Shown here piece by piece: positions 38,397-47,843 of a stretch of DNA of 64,000 nt. A program made the translations under genes and the position numbers. This stretch comes from Xenorhabdus mauleonii. Its GTDB lineage: Bacteria > Pseudomonadota > Gammaproteobacteria > Enterobacterales > Enterobacteriaceae. The notes under the pieces are model-generated. The model made no database searches and was not told the origin of the DNA. It worked only from the letters and a program-made list of their open reading frames with translations. The stretch spans positions 62,001 to 126,000 of the forward strand of contig NZ_FORG01000012.1 in NCBI RefSeq assembly GCF_900113945.1. Reading direction: 5' to 3'. How positions within the stretch are numbered: position 1 is the stretch's first letter; every line of letters begins with the position of its first letter.

Positions 38397-39710
38397 TCAT
38401 GTTATATTTTTTAAATTTTGGGCGTTCTCTATTTTCATTTTCTTCGAGATTTCTTCAATAACATTCCTGATAGTTTGAATGCCAGCATCCAAATCCTCAC
38501 GTTCAATAGTCAATGGAGGAAGGAGCTTGAGCACCTGATCCTCGTTTCCACATCTCTCTACTATTAGCTTATTTTCAAAGCTCCGTTGAGCAACTTTGCA
38601 GGCAATTCTAGGATCAAAAAACTCCAGGCCATACATCAGCCCTCTTCCTTTTACTTCCTTGATCAGATGTGGAAAATCGCTCTTTATCTGCCCTAAGCGC
38701 GCTGCTATATATACCTCATCATTCTCAATCTTTTCGCTTAAGCTATTATCAGACCAAAAATTACATATGGCAGCAGTCGCAGTCACCATCGCCAAGGTGT
38801 TTCCTCTAAAAGTGCCATTATCTTCACCTGGTGACCAAATATCCAAATTACTTTCCATCAACAGCAAAGATAAAGGATAGCCATATCCACTCAATGATTT
38901 AGATAAACAGACCATATCCGGTTTAATATCTGCATATTCAAAACTAAAGAAAGATCCGGTACGACCACAGCCTGCCTGTACGTCGTCAATGATTAACAAT
39001 ATTCCTTTTTCAAGCGTCAGCGCCCGCAGCTTACGTACCCATTCTTTGGAAGCAACATTAATGCCGCCTTCTCCCTGAACTGTTTCAACGATAACCGCAG
39101 CAGGCAGTTCATAACCCGAACTCCGGTCTTCCAACAGCTTGCGAAACAATTCCAAAGAGTCTAATCCCGAGAAATACAAATCGAATGGCAAACGTTCCAC
39201 ATCTGTATCCAGCACAGGTTGGCGATTATCCTTATTACCAGTCAAACCTAAGGCTGTTCCTGTCATGCCGTGGAAACCATTGGTAAAAGCAACAACTCGA
39301 CGGCGTTGAGTCACTTTACGAGCAAGTTTAATCGCTGATTCAACAACACTGGTACCAGTCGGAGAGGTGAATTGTAGTTTGTAGGTTAACCCTCTGGGCA
39401 CCAAAATATTTTCTTTAAAAGCAGTAATAAAATCTTTTTTTGCTTTAGTGTATAAATCCAGTGCGCCTTGAATACCATCCTCACTAACATATTCAAGTAC
39501 AGCCGTTTTTAAGGCAGGATGGTTATGTCCATAGTTCAAAGCGCCGGCGCAACTTAAAAAATCAAGATATGGCGAGCCATTCTGGTCATATAAATAGGAA
39601 CCAGAGGCTTTATAAAATACTTTCTGAAATTTACGGCAATAAGAACGTACTTCTGATTCATTTAACTCAAAAGCTTGATAATCGTCTTGTTGTATTATCA
39701 ATCCTTCCAT
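38397..39710 (-). CDS. EctB-like diaminobutyrate--2-oxoglutarate aminotransferase
   Basis: 437-residue class III PLP aminotransferase. PLP lysine is Lys271 in CLSKSLSGYG; the phosphate-binding SPTGTSVVESA and the Asp motif LLIIDDVQAGCGRTG are intact. The sequence is of the EctB/DABA-AT type that converts aspartate beta-semialdehyde to L-2,4-diaminobutyrate. As the last gene of the NRPS operon it would supply diaminobutyrate to the NRPS at 49554, whose A-domain code reads like one for that amino acid. 91 bp separate it from the A-T-C gene. Confidence 0.9.
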   Translation of the reverse strand: MEGLIIQQDDYQAFELNESEVRSYCRKFQKVFYKASGSYLYDQNGSPYLDFLSCAGALNYGHNHPALKTAVLEYVSEDGIQGALDLYTKAKKDFITAFKENILVPRGLTYKLQFTSPTGTSVVESAIKLARKVTQRRRVVAFTNGFHGMTGTALGLTGNKDNRQPVLDTDVERLPFDLYFSGLDSLELFRKLLEDRSSGYELPAAVIVETVQGEGGINVASKEWVRKLRALTLEKGILLIIDDVQAGCGRTGSFFSFEYADIKPDMVCLSKSLSGYGYPLSLLLMESNLDIWSPGEDNGTFRGNTLAMVTATAAICNFWSDNSLSEKIENDEVYIAARLGQIKSDFPHLIKEVKGRGLMYGLEFFDPRIACKVAQRSFENKLIVERCGNEDQVLKLLPPLTIEREDLDAGIQTIRNVIEEISKKMKIENAQNLKNIT

Positions 39711-39801
39711 CTGTTTAACTCCTCTAAGCGTTTCTTTAAGCCTATATAAGCCAGTATCGTAGATTAGATTTAGTACTAAGGAATTAATCAGCCAGCGATA
39801 A

Positions 39802-42800
39802 TTAAATAATCCGTTCGGGTGAAAATGCTATGTCTTCTATTTTTTCGCTTAACTGTTCAGCTAATGTCAACGCGAAGCCAATGCCATAACGTTTTTCATC
39901 TGCCGTCACATTTATGAAAATACCTTCACCTTCCAGATCATTTATCAACTCCACTCTAATCGGTAAGCTAGTGTGATCACGCACATCCTCATCAACACTT
40001 ATTAGTCCTTGTTTTAATAACTCATTGCGAGAGTGAAAATGAACATAACTAAATGCCGCCTCAAATGGAGGTCCTCCTAATGCAGCTTGTATTTCTGAAT
40101 ATGGAAAGCGCCTAAAAAGCAATATTTCTTTTTCCGCATTGAACGATTGTCTTGCGAGTGCCTGCCAGTTATTAACAGAGTCAAGATTCAGCTTTATCGG
40201 AACATGGTTAAGGAACAGTCCAAGAGTCAGATCCGCCCCTTCCATCTCCGGCCTGCCGTTAACAGACATACCTGCTACGAAATCGATATCCTGTAATTGA
40301 TGGGCGGTTGCCAGATAAAACCCAGCAAAAAACATACTTTTTAATGGAATTCCCCACTTAGAGACATTATTTAACAATTGCTCCACGGTTCGTTCCGGCA
40401 ATATGCGTGATGCTTTTTTAAAATCTGGCACTTGATGTCTATTCATTTTTTCTTTAGCTGAATATCGGCTAAAAAATTGTTTAGCGTGGTCGTTGCCAAG
40501 GGCCTCACGCTCAAGTTTGACAAATTCTGATAATGGCGCTGGCGAAGCTAATGATATAGATTCGCCGGATAAATTTGCTTGATACAATTTCAGAAGTTCA
40601 AGAATAAAAACAGACTCACTCCAGCCGTCAAGGATCGCATGATGGAAGGCGTAGGTTAACCGAAACTGTCTTTCATTTAACATTGCCGCATGCACTCTCA
40701 TTAAGGGAGCGACTTCAGGATCAAACGGTTTTCTTAACTCCGCCATGACGTGTTCATGACGCTCAGCCAACTGTTCATCAGCAAAATTTATGTAGCTTTC
40801 CACTGCAAGTGGCAATAATGGTTGAACTTCAACGAGTTGCATCACTTCGCTGAAAGAAGACAAATCAAACCTTGTTCTAAGCACCGGGTGCCTTCTGGCC
40901 ATTGCCTGAAGTGTGTCATAGAACACTTTTTCATCCAGCGGTAAGTTAATATCTCGAGAAATAATATCAAGGTAGATGGATTTATCACTGTATAACCCTT
41001 CAAACAGCATCCCTAGCTGCAATCTTGTAGCCGGATAAGCAGTTTCGATACCCACGGGTAAGCTATTCTTATCGAATTCATTTATCAGTTGGCTTTCATT
41101 CTGTTGAGTGGAATCTATTCGCGTTTGAGTCGCCCCACTGCAAATTCCACGCAAGGTCGGATTGCGAAATAAGGTGCCCAGTTCAATCACTAAACCCTGT
41201 TTTTCAGCTTCTGCAATCACTTGGATAGCCAGAATAGAATCACCTCCCAACGCGAAAAAATCAGCTTCAGGCACGGCATCAAATGGACCCAATACTTGTT
41301 GCCATATCTTTGCCAGCAAAGCCTCATCTTCCGTCAGTTCACTGTCTGCCTGCCCTGATGAGAATTCATTGGATGGCATCTCTTCTAATCGATTAACCTC
41401 TTCCCATCCCATAAGAAGCCGACGGTCGACTTTGCCACTAGTCGTTAAAGGTAACTGCTCATGGCGAATAAACCGGCTAGGATGCATATAAGCTGGGAGT
41501 AGTGTCTGAATATGCGAGATAATGGATTGCTCAATATCAATGCTCTCAGCATCAGCGTGGATGGCATAATGAGCAACCAATTGTTCAATATGGCGTTTAT
41601 TGTCAATATGCAATACAACACAAACAGAACTTACATCCTGACAACTTCTTATCGCATGCTCTACTTCTGCCAATTCAACCCGGTGGCCCCGGACTTTGAC
41701 TTGATCATCAAGCCTACCGACAAATTCAATCAGGCCGTTATTCGACAATATCCCTTCATCACCTGTAGCAAACATTCTGGCACCGGGTTGGGTGGAAAAA
41801 GGATCAGGTAAAAAACGTTGGCTGGTCAGCCCCGGCTGATACAAATATCCCCGGGCGACAGACTGTCCCCCAATGTAGATTTCACCACTCTCACCAGGTC
41901 TGACGGGTCTTAGCATTTCATCCAATAAGTACATTTTCGCATTGTCGATAGGCTCTCCTAAGGGGGCTTTTGTCGCATCAACACTTAATGATGACATAGG
42001 ATAGCTACTCACCAGAGTTGTTCCTTCAGTCGGCCCATACACGTTATTAAATAAAAAACGCTGACCTCGTTTTTGCTTTCTGGACAGATAATTAAATGCA
42101 TGAGTGATTGACATTGCATCACCACCGACAATCAATTGTGGCACTCCATCCAGTGCTTCTTCGCGATAATCAACTAAGACATGAAACAAAGCCGGGGTCA
42201 GCAATAAAGTTGTAATACCATATTCAATGAGGCACTTTGGCAGTTCATCAATGGCTTGATATGAAGGCGAGGCTAATACTAATGTTGCCCCATTGGTTAA
42301 TGCCCCCCATATTTCGAAAGCAGAAGCATCAAAGGCGGCAGGAGCCAATTGCAGTATTTTTTCATCAGGCCCGAAATGAACGTAGTGCTGTTTCTGGCTA
42401 ACGAGATTGGCGGCGCTATAGTGAGCCACTCCCACGCCTTTAGGCTGTCCAGTACTTCCCGACGTATAAATAATGTAAGCCAGTTGTTGACTGGAAACGT
42501 GTGGCAAAATCTTTGGCTCTACAAGTTGAAATTCATCGATAGAGAGAGTTGCAACACTTTCAATAACCGGTGAATTTTCCATCACAGTTCGAGTCAGTAC
42601 CAGTTTTGTGCGCGAGTCAGCCACCATATAACGAAGTCGCTCAGCCGGGTAATCAGGGGGCAATGCTAAATAAGCGGCACCCACTTTAAGCACTGCCAAC
42701 ATTGCTATAATCATGTCAGGAGAGCGATCAATGTAAATCCCGACCACATCTTCACTCTCAATACCTGACGCCATCAGCCGATAAGCAAGTTGGTTAGCAC

Positions 42801-42936
42801 GCTCTTGGACACTTTGGTATGTCATTTCTAGATGATTTGCACTAATGGCAACCTTGTGCGGGGCGCTTTCAACCATCGCATCAAATTGCTCATGCAACAC
42901 GATGAGTTCTTTCATGACATTCATTCCTGTGAACAA
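39802..42936 (-). CDS. NRPS, A-T-C (terminal condensation domain)
   Basis: 1044 residues. A domain 15-510: A3 YTSGSTGQPKG, A4 FDASAFE, A5 NNVYGPTE, A7 ATGDEG, A10 TTSGKVDR. T domain with phosphopantetheine Ser567 (LGGDSILA). C domain from about 630, catalytic HHAILDG at 765-771. My manual pocket reading is DAFLIGVTLK, resembling codes for Val/Ile-type residues; this is approximate. No thioesterase follows, so the last C domain could transfer the chain to a free amine or amino acid, as terminal C domains do in some Xenorhabdus peptides. The start overlaps the P450 gene by 16 bp. Confidence 0.93.
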   Translation of the reverse strand: MFTGMNVMKELIVLHEQFDAMVESAPHKVAISANHLEMTYQSVQERANQLAYRLMASGIESEDVVGIYIDRSPDMIIAMLAVLKVGAAYLALPPDYPAERLRYMVADSRTKLVLTRTVMENSPVIESVATLSIDEFQLVEPKILPHVSSQQLAYIIYTSGSTGQPKGVGVAHYSAANLVSQKQHYVHFGPDEKILQLAPAAFDASAFEIWGALTNGATLVLASPSYQAIDELPKCLIEYGITTLLLTPALFHVLVDYREEALDGVPQLIVGGDAMSITHAFNYLSRKQKRGQRFLFNNVYGPTEGTTLVSSYPMSSLSVDATKAPLGEPIDNAKMYLLDEMLRPVRPGESGEIYIGGQSVARGYLYQPGLTSQRFLPDPFSTQPGARMFATGDEGILSNNGLIEFVGRLDDQVKVRGHRVELAEVEHAIRSCQDVSSVCVVLHIDNKRHIEQLVAHYAIHADAESIDIEQSIISHIQTLLPAYMHPSRFIRHEQLPLTTSGKVDRRLLMGWEEVNRLEEMPSNEFSSGQADSELTEDEALLAKIWQQVLGPFDAVPEADFFALGGDSILAIQVIAEAEKQGLVIELGTLFRNPTLRGICSGATQTRIDSTQQNESQLINEFDKNSLPVGIETAYPATRLQLGMLFEGLYSDKSIYLDIISRDINLPLDEKVFYDTLQAMARRHPVLRTRFDLSSFSEVMQLVEVQPLLPLAVESYINFADEQLAERHEHVMAELRKPFDPEVAPLMRVHAAMLNERQFRLTYAFHHAILDGWSESVFILELLKLYQANLSGESISLASPAPLSEFVKLEREALGNDHAKQFFSRYSAKEKMNRHQVPDFKKASRILPERTVEQLLNNVSKWGIPLKSMFFAGFYLATAHQLQDIDFVAGMSVNGRPEMEGADLTLGLFLNHVPIKLNLDSVNNWQALARQSFNAEKEILLFRRFPYSEIQAALGGPPFEAAFSYVHFHSRNELLKQGLISVDEDVRDHTSLPIRVELINDLEGEGIFINVTADEKRYGIGFALTLAEQLSEKIEDIAFSPERII

Positions 42937-44162
42937 TTTGCAGCAGCCAATTTGACTGGTAGATGTTGGTAACCAGACAGAAATGTCGAATAGATAGGAC
43001 TCGGTTCCCCACTCAAAGAAATCTCATCAACGAGTTCCAGAAGTGCTTCCAGCAACGCAGTAATTTCTATTCTGGCAAGTGCGGCGCCAAGGCAGAAATG
43101 CGCTCCATATGCAAAAGAAAGGTGCCGATTATCAGTGCGATTAAGATTAAGCTCATTAGGCTTTGTAAAGACGGTTTCATCAAAGTTAGCTGATCGATTC
43201 CAGACAGTCACAACATCACCAGCCCTAATCTGTTGCCCCCCTAATTCGGTATCAACCGTTGCCGTTCTACCGCCATGCAAGGCCGGTGTAGTCCACCGCA
43301 GCAACTCTTCTACCGCCTTGCTGATTTCTGCTTCCCCCCGTTGTAACTGAGCCCAGCATTCTGGATTTTCAGCAAATGTTTTTACGATCCCTATTAATGC
43401 CAACCGAGTTGTTTCATCTCCGCCAAGCAGTATGCTATAGCAATTAAAAACCAATTCTTCTTGTGTCAAGGCCAAGGAGTCTTGAGTGAGCGTAATCAGA
43501 TTACTGATTAGATCATCTTCCAATGGCTTGATTTGGCGAGTCTGAATACATTTATAGAAATACATCAATAATTCATTGCGGGCGAGGCGGGTATCCAACT
43601 CATCCACTGACAAAGAATTCGAAGCCAGTGCTGTACTCGCATTGGCAAATAGTTTTGCCCGATCTGCTTCTGGAATTTTCAAAATGTCACAGATGGCTGC
43701 CAGCGGAATATGTGGCGCTACGTCAGTGGCAAAATCACATTGCTCGGATATGACTGCATTGCGTACAAGTTCATGCATTGCATGCTTGATTCTTTTCTGT
43801 ACCGACATCAAATTTTTCGGGCTAAAAGACTTTAACAGCTCCTTACGAATTTGGCGGTGTCTATCTCCATCTGACACGGCAAGCATTCGACCACCAGCAG
43901 AATCTCCGCCATGTAACAAAGTCGCCATGACATTGCCATGAACAGACGTAAAGGTTTGGCTATCACGGTAAACTTGCATAACCAGTTCATGGGTGCTGAC
44001 CACCCAAAATCCCGGCAGCCCATTAACCGCAGCGTGCCAGGCAACAGGGGATTCCTTGCGTAATTGCCGCCAAATATTATCGATATCAGGACGTAGATGA
44101 GTAAGAGGATCAGTGAGATCTAGATTATCTGGTACTTTAGCGATACTTGAGATTAGATTCAT
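42921..44162 (-). CDS. Cytochrome P450
   Basis: 413-residue soluble bacterial P450 (CYP105/107-like class). Heme-ligating Cys357 lies in FAYGAHFCLGAALAR, the K-helix ExxR is EELLRW with the paired Arg following, and the oxygen-activation I-helix motif is LLGGDETTR, with Gly where Ala is commoner. No redox partner is in the cluster. Placed between the ATP-grasp and A-T-C genes (overlaps of 4 and 16 bp), it likely oxidises a carrier-bound residue or the peptide, for example by beta-hydroxylation. Confidence 0.94.
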   Translation of the reverse strand: MNLISSIAKVPDNLDLTDPLTHLRPDIDNIWRQLRKESPVAWHAAVNGLPGFWVVSTHELVMQVYRDSQTFTSVHGNVMATLLHGGDSAGGRMLAVSDGDRHRQIRKELLKSFSPKNLMSVQKRIKHAMHELVRNAVISEQCDFATDVAPHIPLAAICDILKIPEADRAKLFANASTALASNSLSVDELDTRLARNELLMYFYKCIQTRQIKPLEDDLISNLITLTQDSLALTQEELVFNCYSILLGGDETTRLALIGIVKTFAENPECWAQLQRGEAEISKAVEELLRWTTPALHGGRTATVDTELGGQQIRAGDVVTVWNRSANFDETVFTKPNELNLNRTDNRHLSFAYGAHFCLGAALARIEITALLEALLELVDEISLSGEPSPIYSTFLSGYQHLPVKLAAANCSQE

Positions 44163-45682
44163 ATTTCCCCCATTTCATGAGCATTAAGAATTTTAACTTC
44201 GTTACTGTCCGTAAACCGGACATGGAAATGCAAGCACTGCCCCATACGCTGATAAATATCCAAAAATGACTCGTGATTATCCACCTTGCCTAGCACCGTG
44301 TTAATTTCATAGGTTTGTGAGCCTCCCGGCAATACAGTGCCAGTCCACACATATGAGCGATATGACAACACGCCATCAAGTGAGCGCAGCTCATCTTCTC
44401 CGCTGACTCGAAGAATTTCACATGGGTGTGTTGGTGCGATGTGACAGATATTGAAATAGACGTGTTCCGAGTTGAAATCAGGCAGATCCACTACTTTTCC
44501 CAATGCTAATTGGGCTGCAATTTCAAGCAAACTAATATTGAGACTGATTTTGGCCATTTCATTGATCCCCCCACCCACCCGGCCATTCACTTCAATGATC
44601 CTGGCTCCCTGTCCGGTCAACTTTAGTTCGGTATGGGTGATGCCCTGACTAACGCCCAATGCTTTGATGGCGTTTTCTGTTAATGCATAAATTTGGTTCT
44701 GTTCTCTATCATTTAAGGTCGAAGGCCAGATATGGCCATACTCACGAAAAGGAGGGCTAAGTGGCATCTTGCCAGTCACATTGATATGTTTAATTTTTCC
44801 ATCGAATACTAGGCTTTCAACAGATACATAATCGCCAAACGGTAAAGATGGTCGTCCTTCAATAAACTCCTCCAATACCAGTGAGCGGCCACCATCAAAT
44901 CCAATTTGTTTATTTGATAGCAGCCTTTCTACAAGATCCTTTCCTGTTGCCCGATCTTCAATAAGATATGTATCGATGCTGCCACCGCCATAAGCCGGTT
45001 TAAGCACTGCGGGCAAACAAACCTTTTCAACGGCTTTTTCCCAATCGGATACGGCTGTAATGAGATCAAACCTTATTGACTCAATACCCGCATTTTGTAA
45101 CGCCACTCGCTGCTTATATTTGTCAGTAAGTCGATAAACCGTTTCAATGCTATGAAAAGGCAAATTTAAACGTTTTGCTAACGTCGCCGTAAGACGTAAA
45201 GCTCGCTCACTAAAGGTCACAATACCTGCTGGATTAAAGTGAATTAACTCTAACACCGCCTTTTCAACGTCATAACCATCAATCACGTAACCAAATCGAG
45301 AGAAATACGATATGCGCTCTCTGGTGTGTTCATTGGCATTGATAACAAATACAAGCGGTGCAATTCCATTCAATTCGGTAACAATATCTCTGGGCAGGGC
45401 AGCGCCTTCATCGTAAACCACTATCAGGGGCTGATTATCAACGGCTTTAAAGTCATTACGCAGAGACGCCGGGCGCATGTCGATCCAAATATCTTCAATC
45501 CATTTTCGACAAACTTCTTTTGTGCCACTAAAACCAGTTGCCCGCCATCCTATAGCGGCAGGCCACTCAGCGCGTACACAGGCATACTGCTCTTCATCAT
45601 TTACTACAACCAAATATTCATCAGTCAAACCTTCAACGCTAGACGAATACTTCATTTGTGTTTGGATATTTTTATTGCTCAT
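44159..45682 (-). CDS. MbtH-ATP-grasp ligase fusion protein
   Basis: 507 residues. Residues about 20-75 form an MbtH domain: VVVNDEEQYACVRAEW, the GWR turn, and WIEDIWIDMRPASLR, including the DMRPxSL end. From about 84 it continues as a complete ATP-grasp enzyme: N-lobe, KPAYGGGS (228-235, ATP loop), EEFIEGRP, and EVNGRVGGG (364-372, metal/ATP site), like L-amino-acid ligases of the BacD/dapdiamide kind. MbtH proteins normally stand alone or precede an A domain to help fold it; fusion to a peptide-bond-forming ligase is unusual. It may join an amino acid to the NRPS product. Overlaps neighbours on both sides. Confidence 0.88.
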   Translation of the reverse strand: MSNKNIQTQMKYSSSVEGLTDEYLVVVNDEEQYACVRAEWPAAIGWRATGFSGTKEVCRKWIEDIWIDMRPASLRNDFKAVDNQPLIVVYDEGAALPRDIVTELNGIAPLVFVINANEHTRERISYFSRFGYVIDGYDVEKAVLELIHFNPAGIVTFSERALRLTATLAKRLNLPFHSIETVYRLTDKYKQRVALQNAGIESIRFDLITAVSDWEKAVEKVCLPAVLKPAYGGGSIDTYLIEDRATGKDLVERLLSNKQIGFDGGRSLVLEEFIEGRPSLPFGDYVSVESLVFDGKIKHINVTGKMPLSPPFREYGHIWPSTLNDREQNQIYALTENAIKALGVSQGITHTELKLTGQGARIIEVNGRVGGGINEMAKISLNISLLEIAAQLALGKVVDLPDFNSEHVYFNICHIAPTHPCEILRVSGEDELRSLDGVLSYRSYVWTGTVLPGGSQTYEINTVLGKVDNHESFLDIYQRMGQCLHFHVRFTDSNEVKILNAHEMGEI

Positions 45683-46025
45683 CAGTGCAGACTTCCTTAT
45701 TTAAGCAAGCTTGACGGATACACAAATAGATGTCGTAAAGCTGATTTCGATAGTAGAAGTGATCTCCAGGGAATATGGCCGACTGGCAAGAGCTATATGT
45801 CAGTAATTGCCATGCTTTTAAATGCGATGGAGTTACCCATGGGTCACGATCACCGCCGATGGATAAAATAGGACAATGGACTTTGCCGCTGGCTTGTTTA
45901 TGTTGAGCCAAATCGCTCATAGAATACGCACTGCCGCCGCCCAAAGGAGCGATAACGACGGTCATTGTGGTTTGCTCTGGATCGCAATAACTCCATAACC
46001 CCGGCGTCAATCGAACACGTTTCAT
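45672..46025 (-). pseudogene. Type II thioesterase with central deletion
   Basis: 117 codons, against about 240 in type II thioesterases. The N-terminal part (VVIAPLGGGSAYS) matches the first strand and oxyanion loop, and the C-terminal part (CPILSIGGDRDPWVTP, AIFPGDHFYY) matches the acidic-residue and catalytic-His region. The middle, with the nucleophile serine motif GHSxG, is missing. The frame is uninterrupted, so an in-frame deletion is likely. It still overlaps MbtH (ATGA) and the ATP-grasp gene, which may preserve it for translational coupling. Not expected to hydrolyse thioesters. Confidence 0.8.
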
Positions 46026-46201
46026 CCCTGTTGCTCTCTAGAAACGTTCAACTTCGGATCAATCCAATATTCAGTTATCCAATCCAGACATTCTTTTTCT
46101 GAGCCTGAAAATCCGGCATTCTGCCAGCCCAACGGTAATATCCGCCCTTCTGGCCAAATGGAAAACCGACCTTCATCGTTACATACCACTTCATAGTTCA
46201 T
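46022..46201 (-). CDS. Stand-alone MbtH-like protein
   Basis: 59 residues, MNYEVVCNDEGRFSIWPE at the start, then LPLGWQNAGFSG and CLDWITEYWIDPK. This is the MbtH fold with the conserved NDE, SIWP, GW and W(I/T)xxxWxD positions. The terminal DMRPxSL is replaced by DPKLN, and the protein is shorter than the usual 65-75 residues. MbtH proteins activate NRPS adenylation domains. Start overlaps the ABC gene by 11 bp and the end overlaps the thioesterase remnant (ATGA). This is the second MbtH in the operon, the other being fused to ATP-grasp. Confidence 0.88.
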   Translation of the reverse strand: MNYEVVCNDEGRFSIWPEGRILPLGWQNAGFSGSEKECLDWITEYWIDPKLNVSREQQG

Positions 46202-47843
46202 GTTTCTCGCTCCGCCGCTTGATAGTCACAACTTGATCCGCCTGAGCAAGCAAATCAAAATTCTGCGATGCCACAATCCAGAGCCCAGGCCACTGTTTAG
46301 GTAGTAATAGCCATATCGCTCGGGCTGTATCCGCGTCCAATGATGAATCGCAATCATCGACAACATAAACTTCAGCTGGATGGCATAACATACGCGCCAG
46401 TGTCAAACGTTGGCGCTGACCACCTGATAACTGTCTGGCGCCACCAGAACCCAGCACAGTATCAAGTCCTTCCGGAAGATCAGGTGAACCTGGTTTCAGA
46501 TACACTGCCGTTAACGCCCGCTCCATAGTTTCATCACTGATAGAGTGGTTACCCAGCGCCAAATTCTCTCGAACAGTACCGCCAATAAAACCTGCGCCCT
46601 GACGGGCATAAACAACCTTAGGGCTTTGCCACCAATGCGCATTGCCACAAACTTCTTTATCATTCCAAAGCACACTTCCAGATAAACTTCGTTCCAACGC
46701 TAATAAGCTGCGGAGCATTCGGCTTTTACCTGAGCCGACTTCTCCATTAACGACGATGAGTTGATTGGGTATTGCGGAGAATGAAATAGGTTGCGTATCG
46801 CTATTGCAACAAAGCCCGCTTACTGTCAGTGATTTCAGCGTATCATCAGTAATAGGGGCTTCATTATCGGATTGTTCTATCTGTAACAGTGGCTTAATTC
46901 GCTCATAGCAAACATCGGCATTTTTATAGTTAGCCAATACGCGGCCAAAAAAGAAGATCTGCTCACTTACCCAACCGATATAAGTTAAAAACAGAGCGAG
47001 TTTGCCAATGGTGAAATCGCCGCTAATGATGCGGGTGCTGACAACAATCAAGACGATAGATGTACCTAACATCACTATATTTCGAAATAACCCAGACAAC
47101 AGATCAGTGAACATTTGATGTTTTGCCTGCACCATACGGCGATGTTCAAAGCTTGTTGAAAGGCGTTCAATATGCAAATCCAATTTTCCGCTAAGGCGAA
47201 GGTCACGAATTCCTGTCAGTATATCGGTAATACGGCCGGCAATTTGGCCTTGATATTGACGCTTCTCTTCCTGTAATGCCCCGACCTTGTTTTTGAGAAT
47301 TACGCCCAGCCATAACCCTCCAACCATCGGCAAAAGTGCCAGTGTCGTCACAATGTCAGTACTTAACAGCACGACGAGTGCAATCAACAATAATACCGCC
47401 CGGTAGAAAAAATCCGCAGTCCAACCAAGGAAGGAGGCCACTTCATCACTGTCATTGCGAATACGATTGAGCATATCTCCCTGTGGAAGATGCAAGCCGG
47501 TGACAGAAAAGTGACTATTTATCCCCTCCAAAATACGTTTTTTGAGATATGCACTGACTTTAAAAATCAGTGTGAAATCAACTTGTAACCCCAAAATCAA
47601 TATTGCAGAGCGCAATACCATCGTGCCTACAGCCAATCCCAACAGCCACCAAACTTCTGAACCGACAGGATCTATAACAGCACTGTCAAGAAGCCGGCTA
47701 ATGGCAAAACCCACAACCAAAGGTAAGCCATGAATTAGCGTCCATACGACCATGCTAATAAAGTAAAGGAAGGAAAATTTGCGCACTAAGCCCAATAAAG
47801 CAGACAACATTTTTGATGGGAAAAAATGGGTTAACACCGTCAT
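46191..47843 (-). CDS. ABC exporter half-transporter with degenerate ATPase site
   Basis: 550 residues: six-helix membrane domain (1-320) fused to a nucleotide-binding domain. Walker A is GEVGSGKS and the signature is canonical LSGGQRQR. In contrast, the catalytic Glu after Walker B is Asp (VYVVDDCDSSLD) and the switch His is Gln (IVASQNFD). This is the pattern of the non-hydrolysing half in asymmetric exporters. Overlaps its partner by 4 bp, so a heterodimer exporting the cluster product is likely. Confidence 0.92.
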   Translation of the reverse strand: MTVLTHFFPSKMLSALLGLVRKFSFLYFISMVVWTLIHGLPLVVGFAISRLLDSAVIDPVGSEVWWLLGLAVGTMVLRSAILILGLQVDFTLIFKVSAYLKKRILEGINSHFSVTGLHLPQGDMLNRIRNDSDEVASFLGWTADFFYRAVLLLIALVVLLSTDIVTTLALLPMVGGLWLGVILKNKVGALQEEKRQYQGQIAGRITDILTGIRDLRLSGKLDLHIERLSTSFEHRRMVQAKHQMFTDLLSGLFRNIVMLGTSIVLIVVSTRIISGDFTIGKLALFLTYIGWVSEQIFFFGRVLANYKNADVCYERIKPLLQIEQSDNEAPITDDTLKSLTVSGLCCNSDTQPISFSAIPNQLIVVNGEVGSGKSRMLRSLLALERSLSGSVLWNDKEVCGNAHWWQSPKVVYARQGAGFIGGTVRENLALGNHSISDETMERALTAVYLKPGSPDLPEGLDTVLGSGGARQLSGGQRQRLTLARMLCHPAEVYVVDDCDSSLDADTARAIWLLLPKQWPGLWIVASQNFDLLAQADQVVTIKRRSEKHEL

